This document shows, in pieces, positions 39,599 to 52,388 of a DNA stretch of 64,000 bases (position 1 is its first letter; each line of letters opens with the position of its first letter). The translations under genes were made by a program, and so were the position numbers. The DNA is taken from NCBI GenBank assembly GCA_031835245.1, contig JAVKOQ010000135.1, positions 1 to 64,000 of the forward strand. Direction: 5' to 3'. The DNA comes from Balamuthia mandrillaris (lineage: Eukaryota; Discosea; Longamoebia; Balamuthiidae). A model generated the notes under the pieces. That model saw nothing but the letters and a program-made list of their open reading frames with translations. It did not search any database and had not been told where the DNA came from.

Positions 39599-41287
39599 AT
39601 GCAGAAAACTAATGACGCCTCTTCGATGGGAGGCCGACCACAGTTACGCAAACCGCCACCGCGGCTACAACGCACAAAAGCCGGCGGTACGGCCATGGAG
39701 ACAAGCGGGGCAGGGTCGGGAGAGGCAGCGGATAGCGGTTCTGCGGCGGTGGCAGCGGCAGCGGCCATTGCCCGAACAAGGGGGACAGCCATTATGGCCG
39801 CTGCTGGAGGAGGAAGCTGCGGCGGGGGAGGAGGAGGGAGTAGCAGCGGTGGCGCGGATTTACGGTCCAAGATATTGGGCCTCCACAACAAGATGAAGAG
39901 CAAGTGGGGAGACCAGAATCGGAAAGCTGGCCACCGCCTCATCACTCGCATTCTACGAGAGGAAGTGGACGGACTTGCTTTGCTTTACGCTTTGGAGATG
40001 TTGATGAATGGTATGGTGGTGGTGAGGTTGATGGTCAAGGAGGCAGCAGTGCAGGCGGTGGTGTTGGCGGGATTACTGTGGAAGAGGCTCTGTTGGTGCG
40101 CCGCGTGGTGCAAGATGTGCGCAACGCCTCCATCGTGGAGTTTTATGCAGAGCTTCATGGTGAGGAAATTATTAGCACGCTAGAGGTGCATAGACTGCAG
40201 GAGTTGGTTCGGGAGCACATGCAGCTCCGGTTTCCCTCCCGTCCTCTTGCCTCGTTGTCTTTGCCTGCTCCCTCCTCTCCATCCCTCTCTCGCCAGTCAT
40301 CGCCTTCCGGCTCCTTGATAGATCTCTCCTCAATCGTTCCTCCTTCTTCCCTCCTATCTTTGGTTTCTTTCTCTACATCTACTCCTCGGTTCCCCTTCCA
40401 GTATCACATTGTTGCCAACACTAACAAAGGTGTTCGCGCTGCTAACGAAGATACTTTTATTGTTATCGAGGTAACGTTCTTTCCTTTCTCTTTCTTTCTT
40501 TATTTTTTTTCAAAAAATTCCTTTCTGCCACCTTTCTGAAACTCGAAATCCCTTTCAAACCAAAAAGCACTTCAATGAGCTTTTAGGGCTTGAAGATGGG
40601 GCACCACAGTTGTACATTGGATTATTTGATGGGCACTCAGGAAAGCATGCAGCCGACTTTTGTCGTGCTCACTTACACATCAACATCAGCAAGGACAAGC
40701 ACTTTGATACAGACCTAGAGAAGGCCCTTATCGGCGGCTTCATCAAGACAGACAAGCAGTTCAACGACAAGGCGGAGGTGAACGGGTTGAACGACGGCAC
40801 TACCGCCATGGCCATATTTATCAGCCAGGATCGCATCCTGGTGGGCAACTGCGGAGATGCTAAGGCCATCCTCCTGCGGGGCAACGAGGAGGTGGTAGAA
40901 CTATGCACCACACAAAATCCCGACCGAGAGGACGAGAGGGAGCGAGTCAAGCGCGCCGGTGGCACCGTCGTATGGTGGGGCACCTGGCGGGTGAACGGCG
41001 TACTGGCTGTGTCGCGTTCCATCGGAGATAAGCACCTTAAGGACATTTGCATAGCGGAGCCGGAGCTGCGCTCCACGCAGTTGGCACCGGGCGACCAATT
41101 CTTGGTAGCAGCCACGGATGGCCTCTGGGATGTGATGGACGGAGCGATGGTGGCCGCCACCGTGCGCAAGACACTGCAAGAGAAAGGACCTCTTCACGTG
41201 CCGGACGCCCTCATTCAAGAAGCCCTCGCCAAGAACGCAAAGGACAACGTCACTGTTGTTACTGTCTTATTTTCTACGAGCGCGTAG
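39599..41287 (+). CDS. PP2C-family (PPM) Ser/Thr phosphatase
   Basis: Mg/Mn-dependent phosphatase. The catalytic part shows NTNKGVRAANEDTF (metal-binding Asp), YIGLFDGHSGKHAADF, NDGTTAMAIF, VGNCGDAKAIL, AVSRSIGDKHLK, LVAATDGLWDV and KDNVTVVTV, ending in TAG at 41287. The intron 40471-40579 joins VIE to LLGLEDG with the acceptor AATGAG. The N-terminus (from 39599, MQKTNDASSMGG) is Gly/Ala-rich. Between about 39963 and 40030 the reading frame changes. A 62-bp intron (39965-40026, GTGGAC...GTGAG) would repair it, but the donor is weak and an assembly indel is possible. The usual DGHGG reads DGHSG. The substrate is unknown. Confidence 0.88.
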
Positions 41288-41397
41288 CCTTCCTTTTTGC
41301 TCCTCCTCTCCTTCTCTCCATGTATAATAATGATGATAGTATAATGACGATGATGCTACTGAAAAACTAAAGTAAATACAGCAAATGTTTTTGTTTG

Positions 41398-42441
41398 TTA
41401 GCTGGAGAGGGAAAAGTGGTCGCCTGTGGGTCTTGTGGCCGCTTGGAAGGTGAACGGGAAGTTCGGTTGTGCGGCACTTGCGCCAGCGGTGGACGGCTCC
41501 AAAGCGTCATTCCATCCCTCCACAAAGTTGTCCAGTTCCGCAGAGCTATCCGCCTTTTTAGTGCTGCAAAACATGAAAATGATCAGAAAAGCGATGAGGA
41601 GAGAACAGGAAAAAAAAAAGGCAATGGGGCGCAAGAACAGTGCGTACCAGGCCAAAGCGCAAGCTTCAGAATAAGAATCCGTTTGCAAAAGTTTATGAAT
41701 GAGGTTTTCCTTGTTGTCGTCGTCTTGTCCCTGATGCACCACGCTTGCCACGAAGTTGGAAACCTCCTCCATACCAAAGCTACTGCTGCCAGTATTGTCG
41801 CTGTCCGCCGACAAGAGCTCCGAGAGGAGCGCCTTGAGGTTATCCTCTTGTCCAACTTTTGCGTAGAAGAGAGCAAGGTGCTGGTTCATGCTTGGGTCGA
41901 TGGAAGAAGCCAGCTTCAAGGCTTTGGCAGCTAGTTCCGGTTGGCTTGCTTGAAGAGCAAACTGTGCCAATAAAACGGCCATGCGCGTAAACGTGGAGCG
42001 TTGAATCTCTCCTCCTCCATCGGCGTTGTTGGTGCTGTTGAAAAGGAGCTCAATACCCTCTGCGAAGAAGCCGTGCTCCACGCAGATACTGAGCTTTTGG
42101 AGGAGGTCGAGGCCGCTCAGTTGGAGGACGTGCAGGGGTTGATTCAGTAACATGAGGAATTTGGCCATTTTGGGGTGGTGGAGAGGAGAAACGTGTGTTG
42201 CCCTAAGATTGCATGAGTAAGATAGACGACAAGCTTCTACGTTTCTCCCTCTTTTTTAAAAACGTAGTTGACTTACCAAGATAAGGCCATCTCGAACTGT
42301 CCAGCTCCGGCCAAGATGTAAAACTTGAGAGCTGCTTCCTTGAAGATGGGCAAAGCGTGAACATGGAAGGAGGCATCTAACACGATCAAATCCTTTTGGT
42401 TTTCAAGAGAGGAAAATATCACATTTGTAACTTAGTAAAAC

Positions 42442-42472
<31 letters not shown>

Positions 42473-43895
42473 ACAAAAACAAAAACAAAAACAAAAACAA
42501 AAACAAAAACAAAAACAAAAACAAAAACAAAAACAAAAACAAAACAAGAAAAAAGAAAAAAAGAAAAGAGGAAATACGAAAAAAGAGAACGAGGTTACCT
42601 CGTCGTCTACTTTGACAAGAGAGATAGAGCCAACAGGGCGATGAAGCACCGGGACATCTTGCAGCGTGAAGCCATCATTAGAGTTTTCTGAAGAGAGCAA
42701 TCTTTGAATTTGTACGGATGAAGCTCCTTCTGATGAGACTGTGTCGTGACCGGCCAACAATATAGTGCCAAAGCGAGGAGCCTTTGCTATCACTGGGGAA
42801 AGGAAAGAAAAACAGGAGGATTAATACAGTGCATCGGTTGAGGGCAATTTAACCAATCTTACCACAACGAATCTCGTGCTCTGTAGTAAATATTAGAGTG
42901 TGGTTGTACCACAAGGCAGAGATTACTCTGAACGGAAGACGACAAACTGCTCTTAGTGTTGGCCTGAAAAAGAAAGAGAGGAGAGATGAATCAATGAGGG
43001 AAACAAAACTGCATAAGCACAGTACTGTTGATAGAAAAGGGTAGGAGAGTGAGAGGAAGGAGAATAACCTTAGACTATAAATACAAAAATGGGTATCGTA
43101 ACACATTACGCAAAACTGTTGTGTAGAATCCCAAAGCAGCAGTCGAGGCGCTACAAACGGGCTGCATCGGAAGAAAACAAAAGCAAAATATGGTCAGGCA
43201 ACTTTAGTATCGCAAAACAAGAAAAAAAAAAGAAATGACACGGTAATACGTACTCTCCACAAAGAGCCTTGTTCTCCCAAGAAAGGAACCGACAGGTCTT
43301 AGGCGCAGCAATTAGAGCAGCAATAGAGGGCTTGTCATCAGGAGAAGGCGGCCCAAAGCCCATGCACAGTTGAGGTCCGCCATAGAGAGCGCACAACTCG
43401 TCGTACTCCTCCGTTACCTTGAAGGAGAGAGGCACATAGGATGGCACTGGGCCGTTGGTTGTCACCTCATAGAAACGGAGCCAGGGCACGAGGCGCGGCA
43501 GCTCGTTTTTGTTCTTCTTTTTCTTCTTTCTGGGATCAGCAGCATCAGTCACATCCGAGGTGATTTCAAGGATGGCAAAGCGATCGCTGTCGGAGAACCA
43601 GGCAAAGTCACAAACGGTTCCCTCGCAGACGCTTTTCCATGTGTGAGTGTCCAATATTTGATAGTGATACACTTCTTCCCAAAATACTGACAAAAATCTG
43701 TTTGCGAGAGAAAGAAGAGAAAACAGACAAGAAAAAGTGCAGCAAAAATGTTAAAATATTTGCTATTTAAGGCAGCTGTGGTAATGAGTTACCTCTTAGA
43801 AGGACTGATACGAAGATGTGTGGCTCCTTTTCTGTTCAGCACCAATTGTTTAACAGCAGTACTACAAAAACAATTAATAAATAAGCAATCTTGGC

Positions 43896-43940
<45 letters not shown>

Positions 43941-45497
43941 ATCAAACTTTTTATGGTCTAGAGACATAATGGTGTCACCCTGGTTTGCAAGGTAATAAAC
44001 TGAAGGCTAAAAAGGTGGTAACAATGAATAAGACAATAACTACAAAAAGTTAACATTAAAATAACAACGTACGCACCTTTGTTTTCGCACTGGCTGCACT
44101 AAGCGCAAAATCAGGAGAGCTAAAAGCCTCCACGCTTGTAACAAAGACACCGCCTCTCGTGCAGCAGGCCACAATGTTGGGACGAAGAGGGTGACAAGCA
44201 AGGAAGAGCACGCGCGACTTCTTCACAGGACTGGGGAAGGAATCCGTGTCGATGATAGCCCTCATGTTATTAGCATCTTTCTTGGCAGCACTGGCATCCT
44301 CCGTTGCCGCACAATGGGCTCGTGCCACGTAGATCTAATATCAACATTCAGAGTGAGTTGAGAAAACGAAACTCTTTTTATCTTTCAGCGTTTACCTTGG
44401 GGTCATCTTTGGGGACAACGAGCAGCGAATTGAGAGGGAAACGGGGATGAGGCCAGTGACAAATTTGCGTCCATACCTGCTTTAAGGTGGTACGCTTACG
44501 TGCGACCTCCTTGTAGTTGGCCACATCCCAAATGCATATTGTTCTTTGGTGGTGCAGGGTAAGCATCAAAGAGAGAGAGAGAGAGAGAGAGAGAAGAAAA
44601 AAGAGGCAGGCGATCAACACAGTCATCTTACTTGTCAGAGCCGCTAGTTATGAGGGTGCCAGTATAGGAGTCGAAGGTAGCTCCACAAAGAGAACCATCA
44701 TGCACTTTTCTCTGTTGGCCACCAAATGGCTGGACAGTTGACACTTGTGCACCTCTGCCATCGTTCTTCTCCTCGTAGGAAGTGCGCGAGGAGAGAGGAG
44801 GAGTTAGAGAGTGAGAGGCCTCTGCAACGGAAGCTGCCACCGAGAAGGTGTTTTGATCAAAGTTTGACGATGTGGATGAAGACGCTTCGGACGTGGAGCC
44901 TCCCAACGTTCTGTTATTTAGGGTGTAGGACTCCAATCCCGCCGGTTTCCACTTCCAAAAGCTGAACTTGCCTTCCTCTCCAGCCACGATGAGATGATGT
45001 GTTCCATCGTCCTCCTTAACAAAAGAAAAAACAAACAGTTACTATGAAGAAAACAAAAAAAGGAGGAGGAGGAAAGAATAAACCTCATATGTGAAAAGGC
45101 TAGCAACAGCTTTGCTTTGGCCGCCTTGAAGTCTTTCCGCACGCCTCCACTGGAGGGTATCCCACAAGCGGACCTGGCCATCGCTGCCACCAAAGGCCAT
45201 GAGGTTGCTGTAGGCAAAGTAGTCCACACAGGTAATAGTCTTGTTGTCCAGCTGAGCGAGGGGTATCTCCCTCGAGGCCCTTGTTACATAGTCCACAAAG
45301 ACTACCGTTGTCTCGCTCACGATGACCACCCATGGAGGCAGCTTTGGCAGCGCTTTGAAGTCCGACTGGCCTCTGTGTTGCTGTGTGTGCGGGCGGTTGT
45401 TATGTTATTGATGGTGTGGTTGAATCGAAGTGGAGAAGGAGACCAAAATATAAAAAGAGGAGGTTCATGTCAAAATAGAATAAACAAACACGCAACG

Positions 45498-45536
<39 letters not shown>

Positions 45537-46068
45537 AAGAAGAAAGAAGAAAGAAGAAAGAAGAAGGAAGAAAGAAGACAAATGCAGAAGAAGGAAGAAG
45601 ACAGAACAGACGAACAGGAAGAAGAAAGAACAAGCACAGGAACAAGACAGTAGAGAGGGAGAGAGAAAGAGAGAAAAACAAGGAAGAAAACAAAGAAAGG
45701 AAGGGGGGGAAAAAGATTCAAAACAAGAGGCAAATAAGGGGGAGGTTACAAACCCGCTGTAGAACGCCCTTCCAATGGCGAGTGTGATGGTCGTAAAAAC
45801 GGATGCAGCGCAAGGCGCCCCCTTTTTTGCTAGAGCCTCTCTCCTCCTCATAGGCCGCCAACGAGAATTGATAGACGGTGGCCCCCTTCTCGTAGTTCCA
45901 GATGATGACGGCGCCTTCCTCCGTGGCCGTGGCCAGAAGGGGCTTCACCGGGTGCAGATCGAAGCCCACGATGTGGGCGCCTTCCTGGAACTGGCCGTGG
46001 AAGAGGAGGCGCGTGTGCAGCGGGGGAGCCTCCGAGAGGGCGTTCAGCACTTCTCGTTGGTGAGACAT
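41398..46068 (-). CDS. TTRAY1: TSET/TPLATE complex subunit TTRAY1 (TWD40-1), double beta-propeller coat protein
   Basis: About thirteen exons, roughly 1,200 residues. WD40-like blades run from the start (MSHQREVLN; in-frame ATG also at 46101). Segments line up in order along the protein with plant TWD40-1: FDLHPVKPLLATATEEGAVIIWN, RCIRFYDHHTRHW, FVDYVTRASREIPLAQLDNK, LMAFGGSDGQVRLWD, FLACHPLRPNIVACCTRGGV, FAWFSDSDRFAILE, RFLSWENKALCGE, and an alpha-solenoid ending in LDNFVEGWND. TTRAY1/2 resemble COPI alpha and beta' subunits and form the outer part of the TSET coat at the plasma membrane. Animals and fungi lack TTRAY. The recall of plant residues is from memory, so orthology needs a search. 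Paralogue TTRAY2 or COPI subunits are less likely. Confidence 0.8.
42433..42545 (-). repeat. (AAAAAC)n tandem repeat in TTRAY1 intron
   Basis: About 110 bp of AAAAC and AAAAAC units on the plus strand (GTTTTT on the sense strand), between two TTRAY1 exons. Confidence 0.95.
45498..45603 (-). repeat. (GA)n and (GAAGAAA)n in TTRAY1 intron 1
   Basis: A GA run (45498-45532) followed by GAAGAAA repeats; CT and TTTCTTC on the sense strand. Confidence 0.9.
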
Positions 46069-46096
46069 TTGTCCGTCCGGCCGTTGCTTACTTCCC

Positions 46097-46112
46097 CACA
46101 CGCGCGCGTGTG
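46097..46112. promoter_or_regulatory. 16-bp alternating Pu/Py palindrome in the TTRAY1/NDUFAF3 promoter
   Basis: CACACGCGCGCGTGTG is its own reverse complement and is followed by further GT-rich sequence. It lies 29 bp upstream of the chosen TTRAY1 start. Such sequence can adopt Z-DNA. Confidence 0.6.
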
Positions 46113-46307
46113 TCTGTGCGTGTGTGCCTTTCGGTTTCGTTCAGCTGTTACAATGATAATAATGATTTGGACAATTATTGCCTCTATGCCAAAGTGGCGA
46201 TGTAGTAATTTTTCAAGACGACACGGTAAACATTCCGCAAATATTCAGCATAATTTACATACATAACATGCCAACCATTCCAAAGCAGGAAATCGAGTAG
46301 CAAAAAG

Positions 46308-47332
46308 ATGCTGCGGCAGAGCACTCGCGCGTTGCTGCGGCACAGGGCCGTTCCTCCTCCTCCTCCTCCTCCTCCGCTTCCTCCTTTGGGTGGTGGGTGG
46401 TGGGGGATGCCCGCACGCCATCGCTGCTACTCCCTATTTGATGCTTTCAAAAAAGATCCGTCCCCTCCCCCCTCCCCACCCTCAGAAAAGAGCAGCAGCC
46501 CAGCCTCTGCTGCTCCTCCTCCTCCGGTGGTGAGCAGACCGGCCAGCCCTAAGGACTTTGATCTCTTGGGAGAGCCTGATCCAGCCTCCCCAAAAGTGTT
46601 TGTCAACGGCTACACTGATGATATGTTCGCCATCAACAACGTTCGCGCCACCGGACCCATCTTTGTCAGCCCCACCTCGTACTTTCGGTGGAACGTCTCC
46701 AGCCTGCAACATCTCACCCCCGAGAGCCTCATGCTGGCCACCCTGCTGTACCCTTCCGTTCGTACGTTCTCTCTCTCTCTCTCTCTCTCTCTCTTCATTG
46801 TTTTGCCCACTCATGCATGGAACGAATCGTTAGGGATATTGTTGTTGGGTACAGGCTCAAGAATGCAGTACCTTCCAGGTGAGTTTTATGAGTACATGCG
46901 ACATCACAAGATAGCTCTTGAGGTTATGAGCACTGTACGTCCCTTTATTACTGCTCTTCCTCTTTGTTGTTACTAGCTCAAATTCTAGTTCTTCATTCTT
47001 CATGTTCTTGTTCCTCTCTTCCTCTTTGTTGTTGTCTTTTGTTGTTGTCTTATGTTGTTGTTGTTCTTCTTCTTCGTCTTCTTCTTTTTCTTCTTCTTCT
47101 TGTACTTCTTCTTGTTCTTGTTCTTCTTGTTCTTGTTCTTGTTCTTCTTGTTCTTCTTCTTCTTCTTCTTCTTCTTCTTCTTCTTTCTTATCTTCTCTCG
47201 TCTTCTAAATAAAAATGACCATTCAAACAGTCAAATGCGTGTGGCACGTTCAACCTATTGAACCAAGAGGATAGGGAAGTGGCAGTAGCCTTGTTGCCAG
47301 CCGGGTGGGACCATTCCTTCCCTAAAATTTAA
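46308..47332 (+). CDS. NDUFAF3: Complex I assembly factor NDUFAF3 (DUF498/Mth938 domain), mitochondrial
   Basis: Early assembly factor of mitochondrial complex I, partner of NDUFAF4. Exons are 46308-46761, 46834-46934 and 47231-47332, with phases that fit. The N-terminus (MLRQSTRALLRHRAV, then poly-Pro) is a matrix-targeting region. The Mth938-like domain shows FVNGYTDDMFAINNVRATGP, YFRWNVSS, LLLLGTGSR, FYEYMRHHKIALEVMST and SNACGTFNLLNQEDREVAVA, which align with human NDUFAF3. Intron 1 starts GTACGTT and continues directly into a CT run; intron 2 carries CTT repeats. About 218 residues, close to the family's usual size. Confidence 0.92.
47060..47190 (+). repeat. (CTT)n / (TTG)n microsatellite in NDUFAF3 intron 2
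   Basis: About 130 bp of TTC/TTG triplets on the sense strand. Confidence 0.9.
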
Positions 47333-47462
47333 CCTACTCTTCTCGTTCTCCTTCCTCCCTCTCTATTTTCGCTGCTCTCAGCTCTCTCCTCTCTTTCTCT
47401 TGGGTTGTTCCTCGCCCAGGACTGCCATTATAAATACTTTTCTTACAAAACACACTAGCGAT

Positions 47463-47498
<36 letters not shown>

Positions 47499-47820
47499 AG
47501 AGATGAGCTTTGGCTTCCTTGTGAACAAGCGATGTTAAAAAAAACCAACGTTGAAGCACAAGCTAGAAAGTTAGTTGCAAGGATTTCGGTGGCCCTTGTG
47601 CCAACCCCCGTTTATTGACCGCACCATGGTATCAGACCCTACCATACCATGTATGCTTCTCCCTCACTCAACCACCACTACTTTTTTTTCGTTGCTATTC
47701 CTCCCCCAAAAACGCTTTTCTTCTCCTTCCACCTTTTACGTGCAGGCCGTGTGCATTCCTTCCGGGCTTCCTCTTTTTTTTTTTTTTTTGCTTTGTGCTG
47801 TCCGTTCTTCCTTCTTTGTA

Positions 47821-47874
<54 letters not shown>

Positions 47875-47925
47875 GAGGCAAAACACAGAACACGCAAAAA
47901 AAAAAAAAGAAGACGGTTGGAGCCT
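47333..47925. other. Convergent intergenic region with two (GA)n runs
   Basis: 593 bp between the stops of NDUFAF3 and uS10m. It holds (GA)n at 47468-47494 and 47826-47878 and poly-T runs. ORFs here are made by the repeats; I support no gene. Confidence 0.6.
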
Positions 47926-48420
47926 TTATTCAAGAGAAGGGCGTCCATGGTTCTTGATGTCCTTGCCCCAAAACTCAAAGCCCTTGTCGGCCCACCGCGC
48001 CGGAGGTTTCGGTTGCAACAAGCTCGTTGGGATTTTTGCTCCAGGGGCCGTGGTGGCTGGGGCAGTGGTGGGGGCTTGCTCCGGTAGGGAGTAGAGCTCC
48101 TCTCGTTTGATGTAGTGATGTTCCGTGACCTTCAAGCTGCAAATCGGCTCCATGGTGTTGGCGGCGAAGCTGACAAAGCGGCGGGTGACCTCGTCCTCAC
48201 CCTCGATGCGCACCAGCCGTTTGTGGGTGACGAGGAGGAAGGGCGTCTGCGCTTTCTTATCTTTGAAAGGGCCGCGCAGCACCGACCAGGATTTGGTGCG
48301 CGTGGGCAGGATCGCGGTCGATTTGAGGAGGCCCGCCATCTTGGCCGCAATGGCGATGTCTTCCGCCACTTTGGCCGTCCGCTTGGACCATCCGCTCACT
48401 ACCAAGTCCACCGTTCTCAT
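47926..48420 (-). CDS. MRPS10: Mitochondrial ribosomal protein uS10m
   Basis: 164 residues, single exon. The uS10 core is visible: LPTRTKSWSVLRGPFKDKKA followed by PFLLVTHKRLVRIEG, matching the conserved hairpin loop and THKRL motif. Cytosolic uS10 is about 120 residues. The extended C-terminus (Pro/Thr-rich, ending WADKGFEFWGKDIKNHGRPS) and the divergence of the loop favour the mitochondrial form. The N-terminus MRTVDLVVSGWSKRTAKV could serve as a targeting region but is not strong. The small subunit head is its expected site. It is divergent with the small orphan at 48629 over 208 bp, which contain a TGTCGACA palindrome. Confidence 0.8.
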   Translation of the reverse strand: MRTVDLVVSGWSKRTAKVAEDIAIAAKMAGLLKSTAILPTRTKSWSVLRGPFKDKKAQTPFLLVTHKRLVRIEGEDEVTRRFVSFAANTMEPICSLKVTEHHYIKREELYSLPEQAPTTAPATTAPGAKIPTSLLQPKPPARWADKGFEFWGKDIKNHGRPSLE

Positions 48421-48628
48421 CGTTCCTTCTCCCTCCCGCTTGCTTTTGCCGCTTGCTTTTTGTTTTTGTTGATATTTTATGGCGAAAGTCCACTATCTGT
48501 CGACAATTATCGTCAATAATTTCTATGTTGCCATGGTGATTATTCTGTAACTTAGCAACGGTTTTCGTAAAAAAATTCCTCGAAAAAACAACAACACAAG
48601 AGAAAGAGCAGGTCTTACGGATTGGAGG

Positions 48629-49242
48629 ATGGAGCGACAACAAAAAGCGGGGGTGTTTGTCGCGGAGGAAGACATCAGCCGCTTTGTGTTTGGCTGCCTA
48701 TGGCGGAAGATCAGCAAGGGCCTGACCCCAAAGCCACGAAAGCTTCCGGTTGTGGTTTCTGTGGAGGTACCTCCGCCGTTTCACGCTTTTCTTTGGGGGA
48801 CCACCGAGCCCCTGCACTACAAGACGGTGGAAGACTTTCTGGCTTCACCGTTTCCAGCGAGCATGAGAAGAAAAGACTTCTCGGATGGTGGTTACGCGGA
48901 GATCACGCCCGAGGTAACCGTGTCCTACGATTTCAATAGACTAAGGACAGAAATCAGCCTTCGTTACCAAGTCTTCAATGCATACGGCACGCTGCAGTGG
49001 CCACACGAGTTTAACGAACAGGTTACACCTGCTTGCTCTCTCTCTCTCTCTCCCTCTCTTAGCAATTTTTTTTCTTTGACCTTCAAAGAGACTTTATCTA
49101 TGACCTCCCTCTCTGCCCATGCTTTGTGCAGCACCTTGACTATTTGCTACAACGGGAGAGGCAGCGGCAGCGCGAAGCGAGAGAGGCCTTGCAAAGAGCA
49201 TCTGCCGTGCCGGAAGAGAACAACCAGTTCAGGCCGCATTGA
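48629..49242 (+). CDS. Small conserved-looking protein, unidentified
   Basis: Two exons: 48629-49021 and 49132-49242, with a 110-bp intron rich in CT. The start reads MERQQKAGVFVAEED. The product of about 167 residues has a compact first part (FVFGCLWRKISK, VVVSVEVPPPFHAFLWG, FNRLRTEISLRYQVFNAYG) and a C-terminal helix (HLDYLLQRERQRQREAREAL). There is no signal peptide or membrane segment. Its divergence from uS10m might suggest shared expression, but I recognise no family. Splice sites and frame are consistent, so I believe the gene is real. Confidence 0.7.
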
Positions 49243-49559
49243 AGACCTCTGCTATTGTGGACCCTGCGTCCTCACCCCGGTGGTCAGCGTGCGCGGTTTC
49301 ATCGATGATTCCACAAGGTTGCTAAACTGTAAGGCGTAACCCTCCTTCGCTGCAGTTAATAGCCACAAGTTGCCTGTGGTTATGAACGCATTACTCTGCA
49401 GCAGTTATACTAATCATTATTTTTTTTTTATTTAAAAGAACAACAGAAAAAAAAACAGTAAAGAAAAAACGCGTGCAACAACCAAGAGTGCTTGAAGTTG
49501 TTGTGAGTCTTTGCGGTTGTGTTTGGTGGTTTGGGTGGTGCTTGAAAAAGTGACAAAGC
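49243..49559. other. Convergent 317-bp spacer
   Basis: Lies between the small orphan and the kinase stop. It is A- and T-rich with poly-A/T runs; nothing else is seen. Confidence 0.5.
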
Positions 49560-51646
<2,087 letters not shown>

Positions 51647-51931
51647 TGTTGTTTTTATAAAAAATTCTCTTCTTTTTTTTATATTTTCTCTTACTATTTG
51701 CTCTATTTATTTGCGTGTTGTTTGATTGAAAGGAGATCGTTAAAAGAGAGAAGAAAAAAAAAAACAAGAAGAGAGAAACGATAAAGCGAAGAGAAGAGAG
51801 GAGGAAACAAACGGGCAAAAAAGAATAAAATCATAAATAAACAAATAAATATAAAAGAGTGAAATGATAGACAAGCAGAGCAAAAGAAAAAAAAAGATCC
51901 GAAACCAAAAACAAAAACAAAAACAAAAGGA

Positions 51932-51987
<56 letters not shown>

Positions 51988-52388
51988 AGAGAGAGAGAGA
52001 GACAGAGACAGAAGAGGAAAAAAGGCCTACCAATCGATGGAAAGGACAGGGGGGGGGGGGGGGCAATTGTTTGACGGGGAAGGGTTATTTCCTCTCCTTT
52101 CCGTGTTTTGTTTGTTTTTTTTTTCTTTGTTTGGTTCTTTTACCGGGCACAAGCAAAGCCCCGCTCTTAAATTTTAAAATCTTAAGAAAATATATATTTA
52201 TTGTGTGCAATTTAGACCATGCAATCGTAATATGGAAATTGCTTTAGGTTTTGATTTATCATTGGTTTGATGACGTCATTTGATCTTGATGGGATTTGAT
52301 CAATTATATCAAATATTTTTATCGTATAATCGACGATAATATTCGAATACAACGATAAAAAGTAATAGAAAGAAAGAGAAGAAGAAAG
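51647..52388. promoter_or_regulatory. Divergent promoter of the CaMK gene and ZRSR2
   Basis: 742 bp. It contains a long (GA)n run at 51937-51983, a G run near 52049-52062, an AT-rich part, a CCAAT-box core (CATTGG, 52260-52265) and a perfect CRE palindrome at 52271-52278. No exon supported. Confidence 0.55.
52271..52278. promoter_or_regulatory. CRE/ATF palindrome TGACGTCA
   Basis: Exact CREB/ATF bZIP site 111 bp before the ZRSR2 start codon, five bases after a CCAAT-box core. Confidence 0.5.

Noticed and set aside
39447-39896. Upstream-start ORF before PP2C
   Set aside because: It is in a different frame from the PP2C N-terminus and consists of charged low-complexity sequence.
42433-42545. 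CRISPR-like tandem array
   Set aside because: It is an uninterrupted AAAAAC microsatellite without spacers, and the genome is eukaryotic.
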